Shown: positions 14,712-23,497 of the stretch, piece after piece
Layout of the letters: each line of letters starts with the position of its first letter
Position numbering within the stretch: the stretch's first letter is position 1
NCBI RefSeq assembly: GCF_900115735.1
Contig: NZ_FOXO01000027.1
Span: 1-50,974 of the forward strand
Origin: Butyrivibrio proteoclasticus
Lineage (GTDB): Bacteria; Bacillota; Clostridia; Lachnospirales; Lachnospiraceae
Length of the DNA: 50,974 nt
Direction: 5' to 3'
Position numbers and translations under genes: made by a program
Notes under the pieces: model-generated
Database searches by the model: none
Seen by the model: only the letters and a program-made list of their open reading frames with translations
Told to the model about the DNA's origin: nothing

Positions 14712-15389
14712 TCAGCTCTTTGATGGAATATAAGGCAGTAATGCACCTGCAAGATGTGAAACAGGCATGGTATGAAGCCATATATGTCCGGGGCCTGTGA
14801 TTACTGTGTTGAACAGCCCCTCCCCTCCAAACAGCGCATTTTTAATTCCGGGTACAGTCCTTACATCAATGGAGCAAGTAGAGTCCATAGCTGCTAGATA
14901 TCCAGTATCTACAATCATACTTTGCCCTGCTGCAAGATCATATTCCTTGCAATGGCCGTCAAATTCAACAAAAGCTATTCCCTGCCCTGAAAGCCTCTGC
15001 ATTATAAAGCCTTCTCCACCGAAGATTCCGGTGCCAAATTTCTTTTGAAAAAAGATATCCAGATCAACTCCCGCTTCGCAGGCAAGAAACGCATTTTTCT
15101 GCGCAACTATATCATGCCCGGGGCTAATCTCGAAGGCTCTTATGGAACCGGGTACATTGGAAGCTAAAGCAATTGTTCCGGGGCCGCCTTCTGCTGTGAA
15201 GTTATTGAGAAAAATAGATTCTCCTGAAAAAGCCCGTCCCAGAATCTTTCCCATTCCACCACCCTTTGTCTCCATTTTCATATTCGGAGTCATCCAGGCC
15301 ATAGAACCGCTTTCGCATTTCAGCATTTCCCCGTTTTCAACGTCACATATAACAACAGGTAATGGTTCGCCTTCAATAGAGTATCGCAT
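14712..15389 (-). CDS. AIM24 / TIGR00266 family protein
   Basis: This 225-residue beta-rich protein matches the AIM24 family, once called TIGR00266: ESGSMAWMTPNMKMET near the N-terminus, glycine-rich LGRAFSGESIFLNNFTAEGGPG, then GEGFIMQRLSGQG and a C-terminal LFGGEGLFNTVITGPG. Proteins of this family are widespread but their biochemical role is unknown; a double-stranded beta-helix fold is typical. I chose ATG 15389 with AGGAGG 5 nt upstream; the GTG at 15395 overlaps that ribosome site. The gene is monocistronic and divergent from the DUF3592 gene. An AT-rich inverted repeat at about 14660-14690 separates it from the isomerase-like gene. Confidence 0.85.
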   Translation of the reverse strand: MRYSIEGEPLPVVICDVENGEMLKCESGSMAWMTPNMKMETKGGGMGKILGRAFSGESIFLNNFTAEGGPGTIALASNVPGSIRAFEISPGHDIVAQKNAFLACEAGVDLDIFFQKKFGTGIFGGEGFIMQRLSGQGIAFVEFDGHCKEYDLAAGQSMIVDTGYLAAMDSTCSIDVRTVPGIKNALFGGEGLFNTVITGPGHIWLHTMPVSHLAGALLPYIPSKS

Positions 15390-15518
15390 AAGCACCTCCT
15401 AGGAAAAAAGTCAACGTCGCTAAATATTATTTTACTTTTGGGAAGTGCATTTTTCAACAGTTCGTCGCATGGATGCAGTTTATTGTTTACTTTTTTTGCA
15501 AAATTAATATGCGCAAAA

Positions 15519-15527
15519 TGGTATAAT
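15519..15527 (+). promoter_or_regulatory. Extended -10 promoter element
   Basis: TGGTATAAT (TG-n-TATAAT) lies 31 nt upstream of the DUF3592 start codon. No good -35 box is present at 17 nt, which fits an extended -10 promoter. Confidence 0.6.
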
Positions 15528-15557
15528 TTATGTATAAATCTGAAGGAGGTGCATAAA

Positions 15558-15977
15558 ATGAACGGAGTATTTACGAGATTTGTAATGCCTATCCTCTTCT
15601 TTGCAGCCGGATGCTTCACAATCTTTACAGGAATCACAAATATCAGAAACCGTGCAGTTTTTACGGAAACAACCGGTGTAATTACGCATATTGAGGAAAC
15701 ATATGATTCTGCCACCGAAGATTATGATTATAAGGTTTCCGTAAAGTTCAATGCGGATGGTAGGGAAATTGAAACCGTTATGGGAGAATACAATGCCTCA
15801 ATGTATGAGGGAAAAGAAATAAACATTTATTATAATCCTGATGATCCAACCAAGATCATAGCTTCTTCCAAAGCATTTCCCATCGTTATGTTCAGCCTGG
15901 GCACAATAGGAATACTGGCGGGCATTACAAGCTTTTTCCGCGGTTTGAAGGGGCTGTCGCATCAGACTGCCCCGTAA
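15558..15977 (+). CDS. DUF3592 membrane protein
   Basis: The 139-residue protein has two transmembrane segments (about residues 8-28, ILFFAAGCFTIFTGI, and 110-130, IVMFSLGTIGILAGI) enclosing a small beta domain that contains VTHIEETYD, VSVKFNADGREIET and IYYNPDDPTKI. That is the DUF3592 pattern, a family with no established function. The start at 15558 is set by AAGGAGG 8 nt upstream; the longer frame from 15438 is noise. It converges on the solute-binding protein gene with only 7 nt between stop codons and no terminator between them. Confidence 0.8.
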   Translation: MNGVFTRFVMPILFFAAGCFTIFTGITNIRNRAVFTETTGVITHIEETYDSATEDYDYKVSVKFNADGREIETVMGEYNASMYEGKEINIYYNPDDPTKIIASSKAFPIVMFSLGTIGILAGITSFFRGLKGLSHQTAP

Positions 15978-15984
15978 GCCATAT

Positions 15985-17295
15985 TTATCGTATTGTTTCT
16001 TTAGATACTCTCTCAATCTGACTGGCGGCTTCCTCCGGCGTAATTTTACCTATCGCAAGTTCTTTTAGTTCATTACAAACAGCAAGACTTAAGTCCTCAT
16101 ACTTGATTCCTCTTGGTCCCGCTACATTGTTTTTGCCGTTTTCTATTATCACATTAAGATTTTTCTGACCATCCTCGCTAAGCCTCTGAACGTTTAGCTC
16201 CATATCTGCTCTGGATGGCATATACTCAAGATATTGATTGACCAAAAGATCCTGACCTTCGTTTACCAGATAGTCCATAAATCGGAAAGCCGCTTCTTTT
16301 TGCGTTGATTCAGGATTCATGCAAAGGACCACATCAGGATTTGCAGTTACAGGGGCTATTTTCCCATCGCCATTCCAGTCAATAAGAAAAACATCATGGT
16401 CTGCGCCCTCTCTGTCAACAACACCCCTGGTTCTCTCATCGCTTAATGTGTACATGTTCATAGCCCAGGAACCATTGGTAATCATAGGTATCTTGCCATC
16501 TCGCTGGAACATGTCATTTATAGTATCATAAATGGGCATCTTCACTGCTTTATCCTGAAATACTCCGCTAACAAAGCAATCCTGCCATATTCTGAAGGAT
16601 TCTATTATAGGCTCTGACTCGAAACTCACCTTTCCTTCTATCGCATCGTATAAGGCATCCTTGTCGCAGTCTGCAGCAATTGACATCCACATATCAAGAT
16701 TCATCCATGAATCCTTGGCTCCAATTGCCAAAGGCATCTGATCATTCTCACGAAGTGTCTGACAGGTTTTCTTCATATCCTGATAATCAGCTGGAACTTC
16801 GCACCCATAGTGTTTTAGCATATCTACGTCTGCCCACATATACCCTGCATAGGTTTGCCCCAGGGGAAGTCCATAAATCCTACCATCAGCGCCACTTACG
16901 CTATCCAGACATGAATCAAGAAATTTCTCCTTCCAATCCTCCCCCCATTCTCTTTCACAAAAGGGAGTCAGGTCTTCTTCAAAAATCCGAAATGTATCAA
17001 AAGCTGAACCGGTACTTATTCCATATATGTCAGGCCCATCACCATCTATCAGCTCTACCCTCATATGCTCCTGATATGCGACTGATTTGGTAAAGACATA
17101 TTCTACATGTATATCCGGATTCTCTTTTTCAAAAGAATCAATAATCTGATAAATTGGGCTATCTGGCCCGTAGTCAGCAGGATTCCAGGTCTGAAAGGTT
17201 ATGGTTGTTTTACCTTCCTGAACTTTGGCTCCACAACCGCTAAGTAGTCCCAGACAAAAGGCTAAGAATAAAAAATACAAAACACTTCTTTTCAT
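15985..17295 (-). CDS. Extracellular solute-binding lipoprotein (ABC family 1)
   Basis: The 436-residue product has a lipoprotein signal (lipobox LSGC, Cys21) and the family-1 sugar-binding architecture: TITFQTWNPAD, FEKENPDIHVEYVF, GDGPDIYGIS, GRIYGLPLGQTYAGYMW and ITNGSWAMNM. Such proteins bind sugars or oligosaccharides at the cell surface and usually hand them to two permeases. No permease or ATPase gene lies nearby. The gene instead follows a histidine kinase gene by 17 nt, so it may serve as the ligand-sensing partner of that kinase. The ribosome site GAGGG precedes the ATG by 9 nt. Confidence 0.85.
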   Translation of the reverse strand: MKRSVLYFLFLAFCLGLLSGCGAKVQEGKTTITFQTWNPADYGPDSPIYQIIDSFEKENPDIHVEYVFTKSVAYQEHMRVELIDGDGPDIYGISTGSAFDTFRIFEEDLTPFCEREWGEDWKEKFLDSCLDSVSGADGRIYGLPLGQTYAGYMWADVDMLKHYGCEVPADYQDMKKTCQTLRENDQMPLAIGAKDSWMNLDMWMSIAADCDKDALYDAIEGKVSFESEPIIESFRIWQDCFVSGVFQDKAVKMPIYDTINDMFQRDGKIPMITNGSWAMNMYTLSDERTRGVVDREGADHDVFLIDWNGDGKIAPVTANPDVVLCMNPESTQKEAAFRFMDYLVNEGQDLLVNQYLEYMPSRADMELNVQRLSEDGQKNLNVIIENGKNNVAGPRGIKYEDLSLAVCNELKELAIGKITPEEAASQIERVSKETIR

Positions 17296-17312
17296 AAAAG
17301 CTTACCCTCATA

Positions 17313-18938
17313 CTATCCTATTAACATTTGTACTTTAAATGTATTGTCCCCTGTAATGTATCTGATCTCACTGCAGGTCTTTTTCACAAAGTCAAGAACG
17401 CTTCTGGTTCCGATTCCATGTCCTTCTTTTGAAGTTACAGGATGCCCATCTTCATCAAGCTTTACCTGCCCCTGACAGGAATTTGATATCTCTAAAAGAA
17501 GCTGCTGCTTAAATTTACTGGTAACTTCAATGAATCGTTCATTCTCCGGAACCTTTTCACAAGCGTGAATCGCATTTTCTAGCAAATTGCTTATAGCAAT
17601 AGCCAGTTGCATCTCATCAACACCAACATTATGGGGAATGTTGGCCGATACCTTTATTCTTATATTATTCCTCTCAGCTATGGCCACATAGTGCATAAGC
17701 GCAGCATTGACAGTTGTATTCTCACAAAAGGTCCTGCTTCCTCGCGGCTCCTGTGACATTCGTTCCTCAAGGCATTTTTGGGCTTCATCCAATTTTCCAT
17801 TCTGAATCAGCGATAAGATGAGTGCTTCGAAGTGTCTCCTGTCATGGCGCATTGCCCTGTCCTGACTAAGAATCTCTTCTGTGGCATTCAAACGCTCTTT
17901 CATACTGTTTGCGGCCATTTCCAAAATAGCCGCATCTGATTTTAGTTGGTACTCCCTCTGTTTAAGTACAGTTGAGTCAACCAACGCATAGAGCTTTCCT
18001 ATAACTTCCCCATCTGCCGAAAGCTCTTTTTCCTCTGGTGTGTAATACTTATCGCCAATCTCAATGGTATCGCCTCTTATGATAGCCTCTCTTAAGGTAT
18101 TAACGACATTCATTGGATCTTTAGTGATCTCAGGATACAGCTCTTTTGCATGCTCATTGTAGTACTGAAGCTTGTCGTCAACATCAAGAGCAATAACTCC
18201 CTCTGATAACCTGTCCACAATATAATCTCTGGCCATATCAATGACCCCAAGAAGGTTATATCTGAATATGGCTATGAACATGGAAATAGTGATTGCAACA
18301 TTTCCAAAAACAGTTAAGTCAAAGTAATATGTAATAAAGAAAACATGTACAATCTGGAACAGATAAAGAATTGACGCAATGAGGAATCCACCGATAATGA
18401 TAAAGACACGCCTTTTGGCGATTTTACCCTTGTGATATTTTATGGATCTGAACAGCATTGCTAAAACGATCACAATGACAACAGCCTGATACTGCATAAA
18501 CGCCTTATGTACAATACCGGCTCTCTTCAAAAGAACCGGAAACATACCGGTCTTGTCGTACCAGATTTTGGAATAGTATAGATTATGGTTCTGAAATGTA
18601 AAAATGATGGCATAAACAAACACATCAATTAGAAGTAATGCTCTTACAAGGAGCTTCGGAATCGAAATGTGACACAGCTCAGCAGAAATCATAATAATGG
18701 AAAATAAAATAAACGCTCTACCTGCATACGAGAACTTTAGAGCAGCAATATAGCCATCTTCAGTTTTTGAAAGAAGTTCCAGAAGATATCCGGTATTGTT
18801 GACCAGCATTGTGATGCAGTTGAGAAAAAGATATGCATGAAGCTTGTTCTTGAGGTTTCTAAATACAACAACCCCCTCAAAAAGCATAGCAAATATGCTA
18901 AGTATTATTGCGCCTAAAAGAAATTCCCTCATAGTCAT
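17313..18938 (-). CDS. Seven-TM sensor histidine kinase, AgrC/ComD-like (GHKL)
   Basis: This 541-residue kinase has seven hydrophobic segments in the first 230 residues (histidine-kinase 7TM N-terminal type), a PAS-like stretch (RLSEGVIALDVDDKLQYYN), a coiled helix, the phosphoacceptor region RAMRHDRRHFEALIL, and a GHKL ATPase with N-box SNLLENAIHAC and G-box GHGIGTRSVLDF. The RHDRRH box is of the AgrC type, which signals to LytTR response regulators. No response regulator is encoded beside it. The only partner is the solute-binding lipoprotein transcribed behind it. I infer a surface-ligand sensing pair with its regulator elsewhere. The start has AAGGA 9 nt upstream. Confidence 0.88.
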   Translation of the reverse strand: MTMREFLLGAIILSIFAMLFEGVVVFRNLKNKLHAYLFLNCITMLVNNTGYLLELLSKTEDGYIAALKFSYAGRAFILFSIIMISAELCHISIPKLLVRALLLIDVFVYAIIFTFQNHNLYYSKIWYDKTGMFPVLLKRAGIVHKAFMQYQAVVIVIVLAMLFRSIKYHKGKIAKRRVFIIIGGFLIASILYLFQIVHVFFITYYFDLTVFGNVAITISMFIAIFRYNLLGVIDMARDYIVDRLSEGVIALDVDDKLQYYNEHAKELYPEITKDPMNVVNTLREAIIRGDTIEIGDKYYTPEEKELSADGEVIGKLYALVDSTVLKQREYQLKSDAAILEMAANSMKERLNATEEILSQDRAMRHDRRHFEALILSLIQNGKLDEAQKCLEERMSQEPRGSRTFCENTTVNAALMHYVAIAERNNIRIKVSANIPHNVGVDEMQLAIAISNLLENAIHACEKVPENERFIEVTSKFKQQLLLEISNSCQGQVKLDEDGHPVTSKEGHGIGTRSVLDFVKKTCSEIRYITGDNTFKVQMLIG

Positions 18939-19017
18939 TTCTGTTTATCCTTCATTCCATACACATGCATGCAGTTCATTACCCTCCATTCCATAATACT
19001 CTATCATTCGAGAAAAA

Positions 19018-19057
19018 ACAGACCCAATCATACACTGATTTGGGTCCGTTTTACACT
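19018..19057 (-). terminator. GTGTA-phased terminator T2
   Basis: On the minus strand ACGGACCCAA pairs with TTGGGTCTGT (a G-U pair only on this strand), then TTTTT. AGTGTA precedes the stem and recurs in the loop, 21 nt away. It terminates the ABC exporter operon. Confidence 0.85.
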
Positions 19058-19073
19058 GTTTTATTTAGTTTTG

Positions 19074-21653
19074 TTATACCGCGTCTTCCTTAAGGGCTTC
19101 AATGATGTTGTCATCCTTGATCTTGCTTATGCTAAGCGCCATGCTGATTCCAAGAATTCCGAACACTGCTATCACTGTCACACCGTACATGAGCAAGTCA
19201 GGATCGAAGGTAAGCAGCTTCATATCGAAGGTCGAGTACATGATGTAGCTGAGCAAAAGAGATATTGAAAAGCCCCAAATAAGCGCCTTTATGCCATAAA
19301 GAAGCGTTTCAAGCCTTATCATCTTTTTAAACCCTGTATTGTCAAGGCCCACAGATTTATACATGGCGAACTCTTTTCTCCTAAGGAGCACTCCCGTTGA
19401 GATCGTGTTAACGATATTTGCAATGGCTATAAGAGTAAGAAGAATAGTGAACCCATACATGGCTGTCTTAAGCATCAGCGTGATAGTATCCATAGCCTTT
19501 ATTGTAGAGTAAATGTTAGAACCGTAATAATTGTGGTATCCGCCCTCTTCCAAAATTGAATATATCCTTTCAAGGACTTCTTCTGGACGTGAGGTTTCAA
19601 CTCCCATATCCAGAACGAGCATATCTTCGGGAAGAACTTTTTTTGCTTTTTCAAAATACATGGAGGCAGGCACATAGACAGCAATATTGGTCTTAGGTGT
19701 CATGTTATAAATCTTGTTATTTCCGTCATATTTTACCAGTGCTGCAATCTCTATAGCTGGTGGATTTCCCTGCACCTTATCATAGTGAAGAACCTGTCCC
19801 AGAATCTTATCATTGAATACCTCGCTGGGCTTATTTTCACGGAAATAGTCATTGAGCAAAACACCTTTTAAGGTATCGCCATAGTATTCGTCCCTTTCAA
19901 GCCCATTATCTGTAAGGATCTTATCAAAATCCTCATCATCAGCTATGACCACATCCATGCCATCTAATTTCAGATCAGCAAATCCACGCGAAAGGAACTT
20001 TTTATCAGCGATATCTGTGTTTGCCAGCTCGTAACGTGACTCAGGGGACTTTCTAAACAAAAACTGTATCATACCGGCGCTGTAAACATCATTAACGCCT
20101 TCTATCTGCTCTATTTCGCTCCTAAGTTTGTCACTTTCCGAAAGCAGGCAGGATGCTACAACCTGATATGGAAAATCAACCTCATACTGATTGGCTCTTG
20201 CAATTGAATTACAGAAAAAGTTGATCGTAAGGAACAAGATCACCGAAACCGCGATAGTAGCGGTAATAACCTTTCCCTTTACACCATTTCTTTTTATATT
20301 CTTGTAAGCAAGCTCCCCTTCATATCCAAAGATCTTGCGGATTAGAGGATTCACACGAAGCCCCTTTGCTTTTACTTTTACCACGTTGCTCTGCCTGAGC
20401 GCATCAATAGGCATAACCTTGGCTGCCCTGATGGCTGGAACAAAGGTTGAAATAAGTATTGTAAGCGCTGCAAAAAACACTATCGCTGCAATTACAGGAG
20501 GCTCGCATACTACAGGTATACTGCCCCTCATCCCCTCTGCGCCTACAAAAATGTCAGCTTCAAGGATCCTCCTTCCAAGAAATGCCAGGGTGATCCTGGT
20601 TCCAATGTAGCCACACAATAATCCCAAAGGAATACCGATGATTCCAAGAATGAGTCCTTCAAAATAAATTGAGGATCTCTTTTGTCTTGCTGTGGCTCCG
20701 ACGCTGGCAAGCATTCCCAGATAGCGCATTCTCTCTGTAAGAGACATACCTATGGAATTGAAGATCAAAATGACAGATGTAACGATCACGATCGCAAGTG
20801 CAACTGCCATCATTACGAAAAATGACCTGTAAGAGCCTCCGCTTCCCTCAAAAGCAAAGCAGCTAAGCAGATACTCTGTATTAAGATCGTACTTTTGGAT
20901 CTCATGATCTGCGATGATGTGCTTGATCTGCTTAAGCGCTGTATGGTCACAGTTTTTAAGCAAAATTACCACCTGGGCCTTTTCAGAGTCAGGAAAATAG
21001 CCTTCATCCAGGCATCTTATAATATCCCAGCTTCCGGTAGGTTTGTTGCCGTGAAGAATTGCTGTCACTGTGCAGGTCTCAGTGGACAGCGCCTTGAACT
21101 GTTCATCTGACCTGTAGTTTCCTCCCAGGTATACTAATTCACCCTGCTCATCGTACATATATCTGTAGCCCTGCTCAAAGGTAAGGGTATCTCCGACCTT
21201 AAGATCCTCCAGGCCATTATCAATAAGGAACTGCTCTTCAACTGCTACCTCGGAGGAATTCTTTGGAAGGACTCCATCATAGTCTGATATTACCCTCATT
21301 GACATATATACAGGATCTGCCTGCTCAATATTTCCAATGCTAAAGCGCTCTTCTTTGCCGCCATTAAGTCTTACACCGGTTTTCTGCTCTGTTGTATCGC
21401 ACAGGCCAACGCTTTCAATCCTGTCATCCTCTGACAGTGATACGTACTGCTTATACGTGATCTCACTGAACTGAGCATGTACGTTTCCGTCAGACTGTAT
21501 TGACAGATAACCAAAGAACTTAAAGAAAGAAAATACACCCAAAATAATGGCGCTTATAAGTGCCGTCGATGCCACAATTCCAAGTATTGTTACCACCGAT
21601 CTTTTCTTGTTTCCAAGAAGGTGTCTAAGTGTCAGGGTTGATACAATGTTCAT
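19074..21653 (-). CDS. FtsX-type ABC transporter permease
   Basis: The 859-residue permease has the duplicated MacB/FtsX plan: TM1 (about 18-40), a first extracytoplasmic domain to about 275, an FtsX core with three TM segments (about 280-410, including the coupling region LGMLASVGATARQKR), then a second copy with TM (about 460), an ectodomain and a final FtsX core (735-850, YKSVGLDNTGFKKMI). Such permeases move lipoproteins, peptides or antibiotics mechanically instead of through a channel. Its ATG overlaps the stop of the ATPase gene (ATGA). Together with that ATPase and the adjacent two-component system it resembles antimicrobial-peptide resistance modules. Confidence 0.9.
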   Translation of the reverse strand: MNIVSTLTLRHLLGNKKRSVVTILGIVASTALISAIILGVFSFFKFFGYLSIQSDGNVHAQFSEITYKQYVSLSEDDRIESVGLCDTTEQKTGVRLNGGKEERFSIGNIEQADPVYMSMRVISDYDGVLPKNSSEVAVEEQFLIDNGLEDLKVGDTLTFEQGYRYMYDEQGELVYLGGNYRSDEQFKALSTETCTVTAILHGNKPTGSWDIIRCLDEGYFPDSEKAQVVILLKNCDHTALKQIKHIIADHEIQKYDLNTEYLLSCFAFEGSGGSYRSFFVMMAVALAIVIVTSVILIFNSIGMSLTERMRYLGMLASVGATARQKRSSIYFEGLILGIIGIPLGLLCGYIGTRITLAFLGRRILEADIFVGAEGMRGSIPVVCEPPVIAAIVFFAALTILISTFVPAIRAAKVMPIDALRQSNVVKVKAKGLRVNPLIRKIFGYEGELAYKNIKRNGVKGKVITATIAVSVILFLTINFFCNSIARANQYEVDFPYQVVASCLLSESDKLRSEIEQIEGVNDVYSAGMIQFLFRKSPESRYELANTDIADKKFLSRGFADLKLDGMDVVIADDEDFDKILTDNGLERDEYYGDTLKGVLLNDYFRENKPSEVFNDKILGQVLHYDKVQGNPPAIEIAALVKYDGNNKIYNMTPKTNIAVYVPASMYFEKAKKVLPEDMLVLDMGVETSRPEEVLERIYSILEEGGYHNYYGSNIYSTIKAMDTITLMLKTAMYGFTILLTLIAIANIVNTISTGVLLRRKEFAMYKSVGLDNTGFKKMIRLETLLYGIKALIWGFSISLLLSYIMYSTFDMKLLTFDPDLLMYGVTVIAVFGILGISMALSISKIKDDNIIEALKEDAV

Positions 21654-22345
21654 GATGCCATCACCCCTTCTTTCCTCGAATCTCTTGTTATCTGGCCATC
21701 CTCGATGGTGATAACTCTGTCAGCAGAAAGAGCTATCTTTTCATCATGGGTGATGATGATGACCGTCTGGTTGTTTTCCTTGTTGAACTTTCGAAGTAGC
21801 GAAATGATCTCCTTACTGTTCTCAGAATCCAGGTTACCTGTGGGCTCGTCTGCAAGAAGCAGAGCTGGATGATTCATAAGCGCCCTACCTATTGATACCC
21901 TCTGCTGCTGACCTCCGGAGAGCTGATTTGGAAGATGTGATAATCTCTCTTTTAATCCAAGCTTTTCCACAAGGTCATTAAGGAGTTTTTTATCAGGCTT
22001 TTTCCCATCCAGCAAAATCGGAAGTGTCATATTCTCTTCCACGTTCAGGATCGGAATAAGGTTGTAAAACTGATAAATAAGTCCGATGTTTCTTCTTCGA
22101 AAGATCGCAAGCTTGGTCTCATCAAGTTTTCCGATGTCCGTTCCTGCTATATTGCAGCTTCCCGATGTAGGAACGTCAACCCCGCCAAGTATATGGAGCA
22201 GTGTAGACTTGCCAGACCCTGAGGGTCCTACTATTGCCACAAACTCTCCCTGTTCTATATCAAAAGAGACATCTTTAAGAGCATCAACTCTTGTCTCTCC
22301 TGTTCCATATACTTTGCAAAGGTTTTTGATCTCCAAAATGTTCAT
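21650..22345 (-). CDS. ABC transporter ATPase, MacB/LolD type
   Basis: The 231-residue ATPase has Walker A (GPSGSGKST), a Q-loop region (YQFYNLIP), signature LSGGQQQR, Walker B (LLLADEPTGNLDS) and a switch histidine (IITHD). The LADEPTGNLDS form is typical of the MacB/LolD/BceA branch that energises FtsX-type permeases. The permease gene overlaps its last codon. A 124-nt gap upstream separates it from the kinase gene and probably holds a promoter controlled by the response regulator; I see no clear repeat there. The ribosome site AGGGAG lies 12 nt from the ATG. Confidence 0.93.
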   Translation of the reverse strand: MNILEIKNLCKVYGTGETRVDALKDVSFDIEQGEFVAIVGPSGSGKSTLLHILGGVDVPTSGSCNIAGTDIGKLDETKLAIFRRRNIGLIYQFYNLIPILNVEENMTLPILLDGKKPDKKLLNDLVEKLGLKERLSHLPNQLSGGQQQRVSIGRALMNHPALLLADEPTGNLDSENSKEIISLLRKFNKENNQTVIIITHDEKIALSADRVITIEDGQITRDSRKEGVMAS

Positions 22346-22469
22346 TTTCTATTCTGTCTCCCTTCTTAAACATTTTTTCATTGTCTAAGAAAAGTTTAGT
22401 TTTAAATGCTTACAATCCCGTGACTTTTTCATAACAATTCTGTAATATTACCCAATTTTAATTTTGCCC

Positions 22470-23468
22470 CTAAATTATCGTCTTATAAAACCGCACAGAG
22501 AACTTTGTCCCCACTCCTTCGGTGCTTTCAACAATGATGTCGCCATGCTGACTGGTAATGATCGTCTTTGAAAGAGCCAGCCCTATACCAACGCTATCCT
22601 TGCTGGCATTTTTTCCTTTATAGAACCTTTCAAAAATATGTGGAAGGTCTTCTTCTGCTATTCCGCAGCCTGTATCTTCTATTGTGATCTCCTTGTAGAT
22701 ATTGGTGTCTGAGGTACTAATCGATAGCAGATTCCCACTGTCCATATGCTCAACGCAGTTTTTCACTATATTTTGAAGCGCTTCTATAGTCCAGTTTCTG
22801 TCACAGTTAAAAGAAATATCAGTAATTTGCTTTTTACAACTTATATTTTTAAGTTCCATCTGAATTTCAAAGGCTTTTACTACTTCCTGAACCAGCGTCA
22901 CAGCCTGTACTTGTTCAGGCTTCATGGTTATGGTCCCTGCATCGATCTTGGATAATTTAAGGAGCGTCTGAATAAGCCAGCTCATCCTGTCCAGCTGATT
23001 TGACTGGGTTGTAAGAAATTCCTTTCGTTTCCCTTGATCATCCTCTTTCTTTAAAAGATCATTCATGACGATCATGGATGTCAGTGGAGTCTTGAGCTGA
23101 TGACTGATATCTGCTATGGCATTTGAAAGTGCCAGCTTATCTTTTGCTAAAAGATCTTTTTGATAATTAAGAGTTGATGTTGCCTTGTAAATGTTAGTCT
23201 TAAGAAGCGACAATTCGCCCTCTTCTTGATCAAGAATACCAGGGGCTTCATCTCCGGCAAGAACTCTTACAAGATAAGAATTCAGGGCATCAATATCAGC
23301 ATATCTTCGCCTTGTGATCATCACAAACCCCGATGTAATACCTATTCCCAGGATCAATACCAAAACAGCTGCAGCTACGCCACAAATAGCATATCCACAT
23401 ACAGAAAGAGCAGCTGTAAAGACAGCTGCCGTAATAAACATAAACTTGAATTCTTTATTTCTGAACAT
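22470..23468 (-). CDS. Sensor histidine kinase with short intramembrane-type sensor
   Basis: The 332-residue kinase has two adjacent TM segments (about 10-55) with almost no external loop, the layout of intramembrane-sensing kinases such as BceS. The DHp box is ISHQLKTPLTSM with the phosphoacceptor His. The ATPase domain has an N-box variant (IVKNCVEH), DTGCGIAEEDLPHIFERFYKG and VGIGLALSKTI. I start at ATG 23468 with GGGGA 8 nt upstream; the longer frame begins with TTG. The response regulator gene precedes it, and the ABC exporter follows. By analogy the exporter itself may report drug flux to this kinase. Confidence 0.92.
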   Translation of the reverse strand: MFRNKEFKFMFITAAVFTAALSVCGYAICGVAAAVLVLILGIGITSGFVMITRRRYADIDALNSYLVRVLAGDEAPGILDQEEGELSLLKTNIYKATSTLNYQKDLLAKDKLALSNAIADISHQLKTPLTSMIVMNDLLKKEDDQGKRKEFLTTQSNQLDRMSWLIQTLLKLSKIDAGTITMKPEQVQAVTLVQEVVKAFEIQMELKNISCKKQITDISFNCDRNWTIEALQNIVKNCVEHMDSGNLLSISTSDTNIYKEITIEDTGCGIAEEDLPHIFERFYKGKNASKDSVGIGLALSKTIITSQHGDIIVESTEGVGTKFSVRFYKTII

Positions 23469-23497
23469 TTTACAATTCCCCAATCATGCTAGTTGAG

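Noticed and set aside
16680..17093. Plus-strand frame of 137 codons inside the solute-binding protein gene
   Set aside because: It is the complementary shadow of a clearly recognised lipoprotein gene and has no ribosome site or family match.
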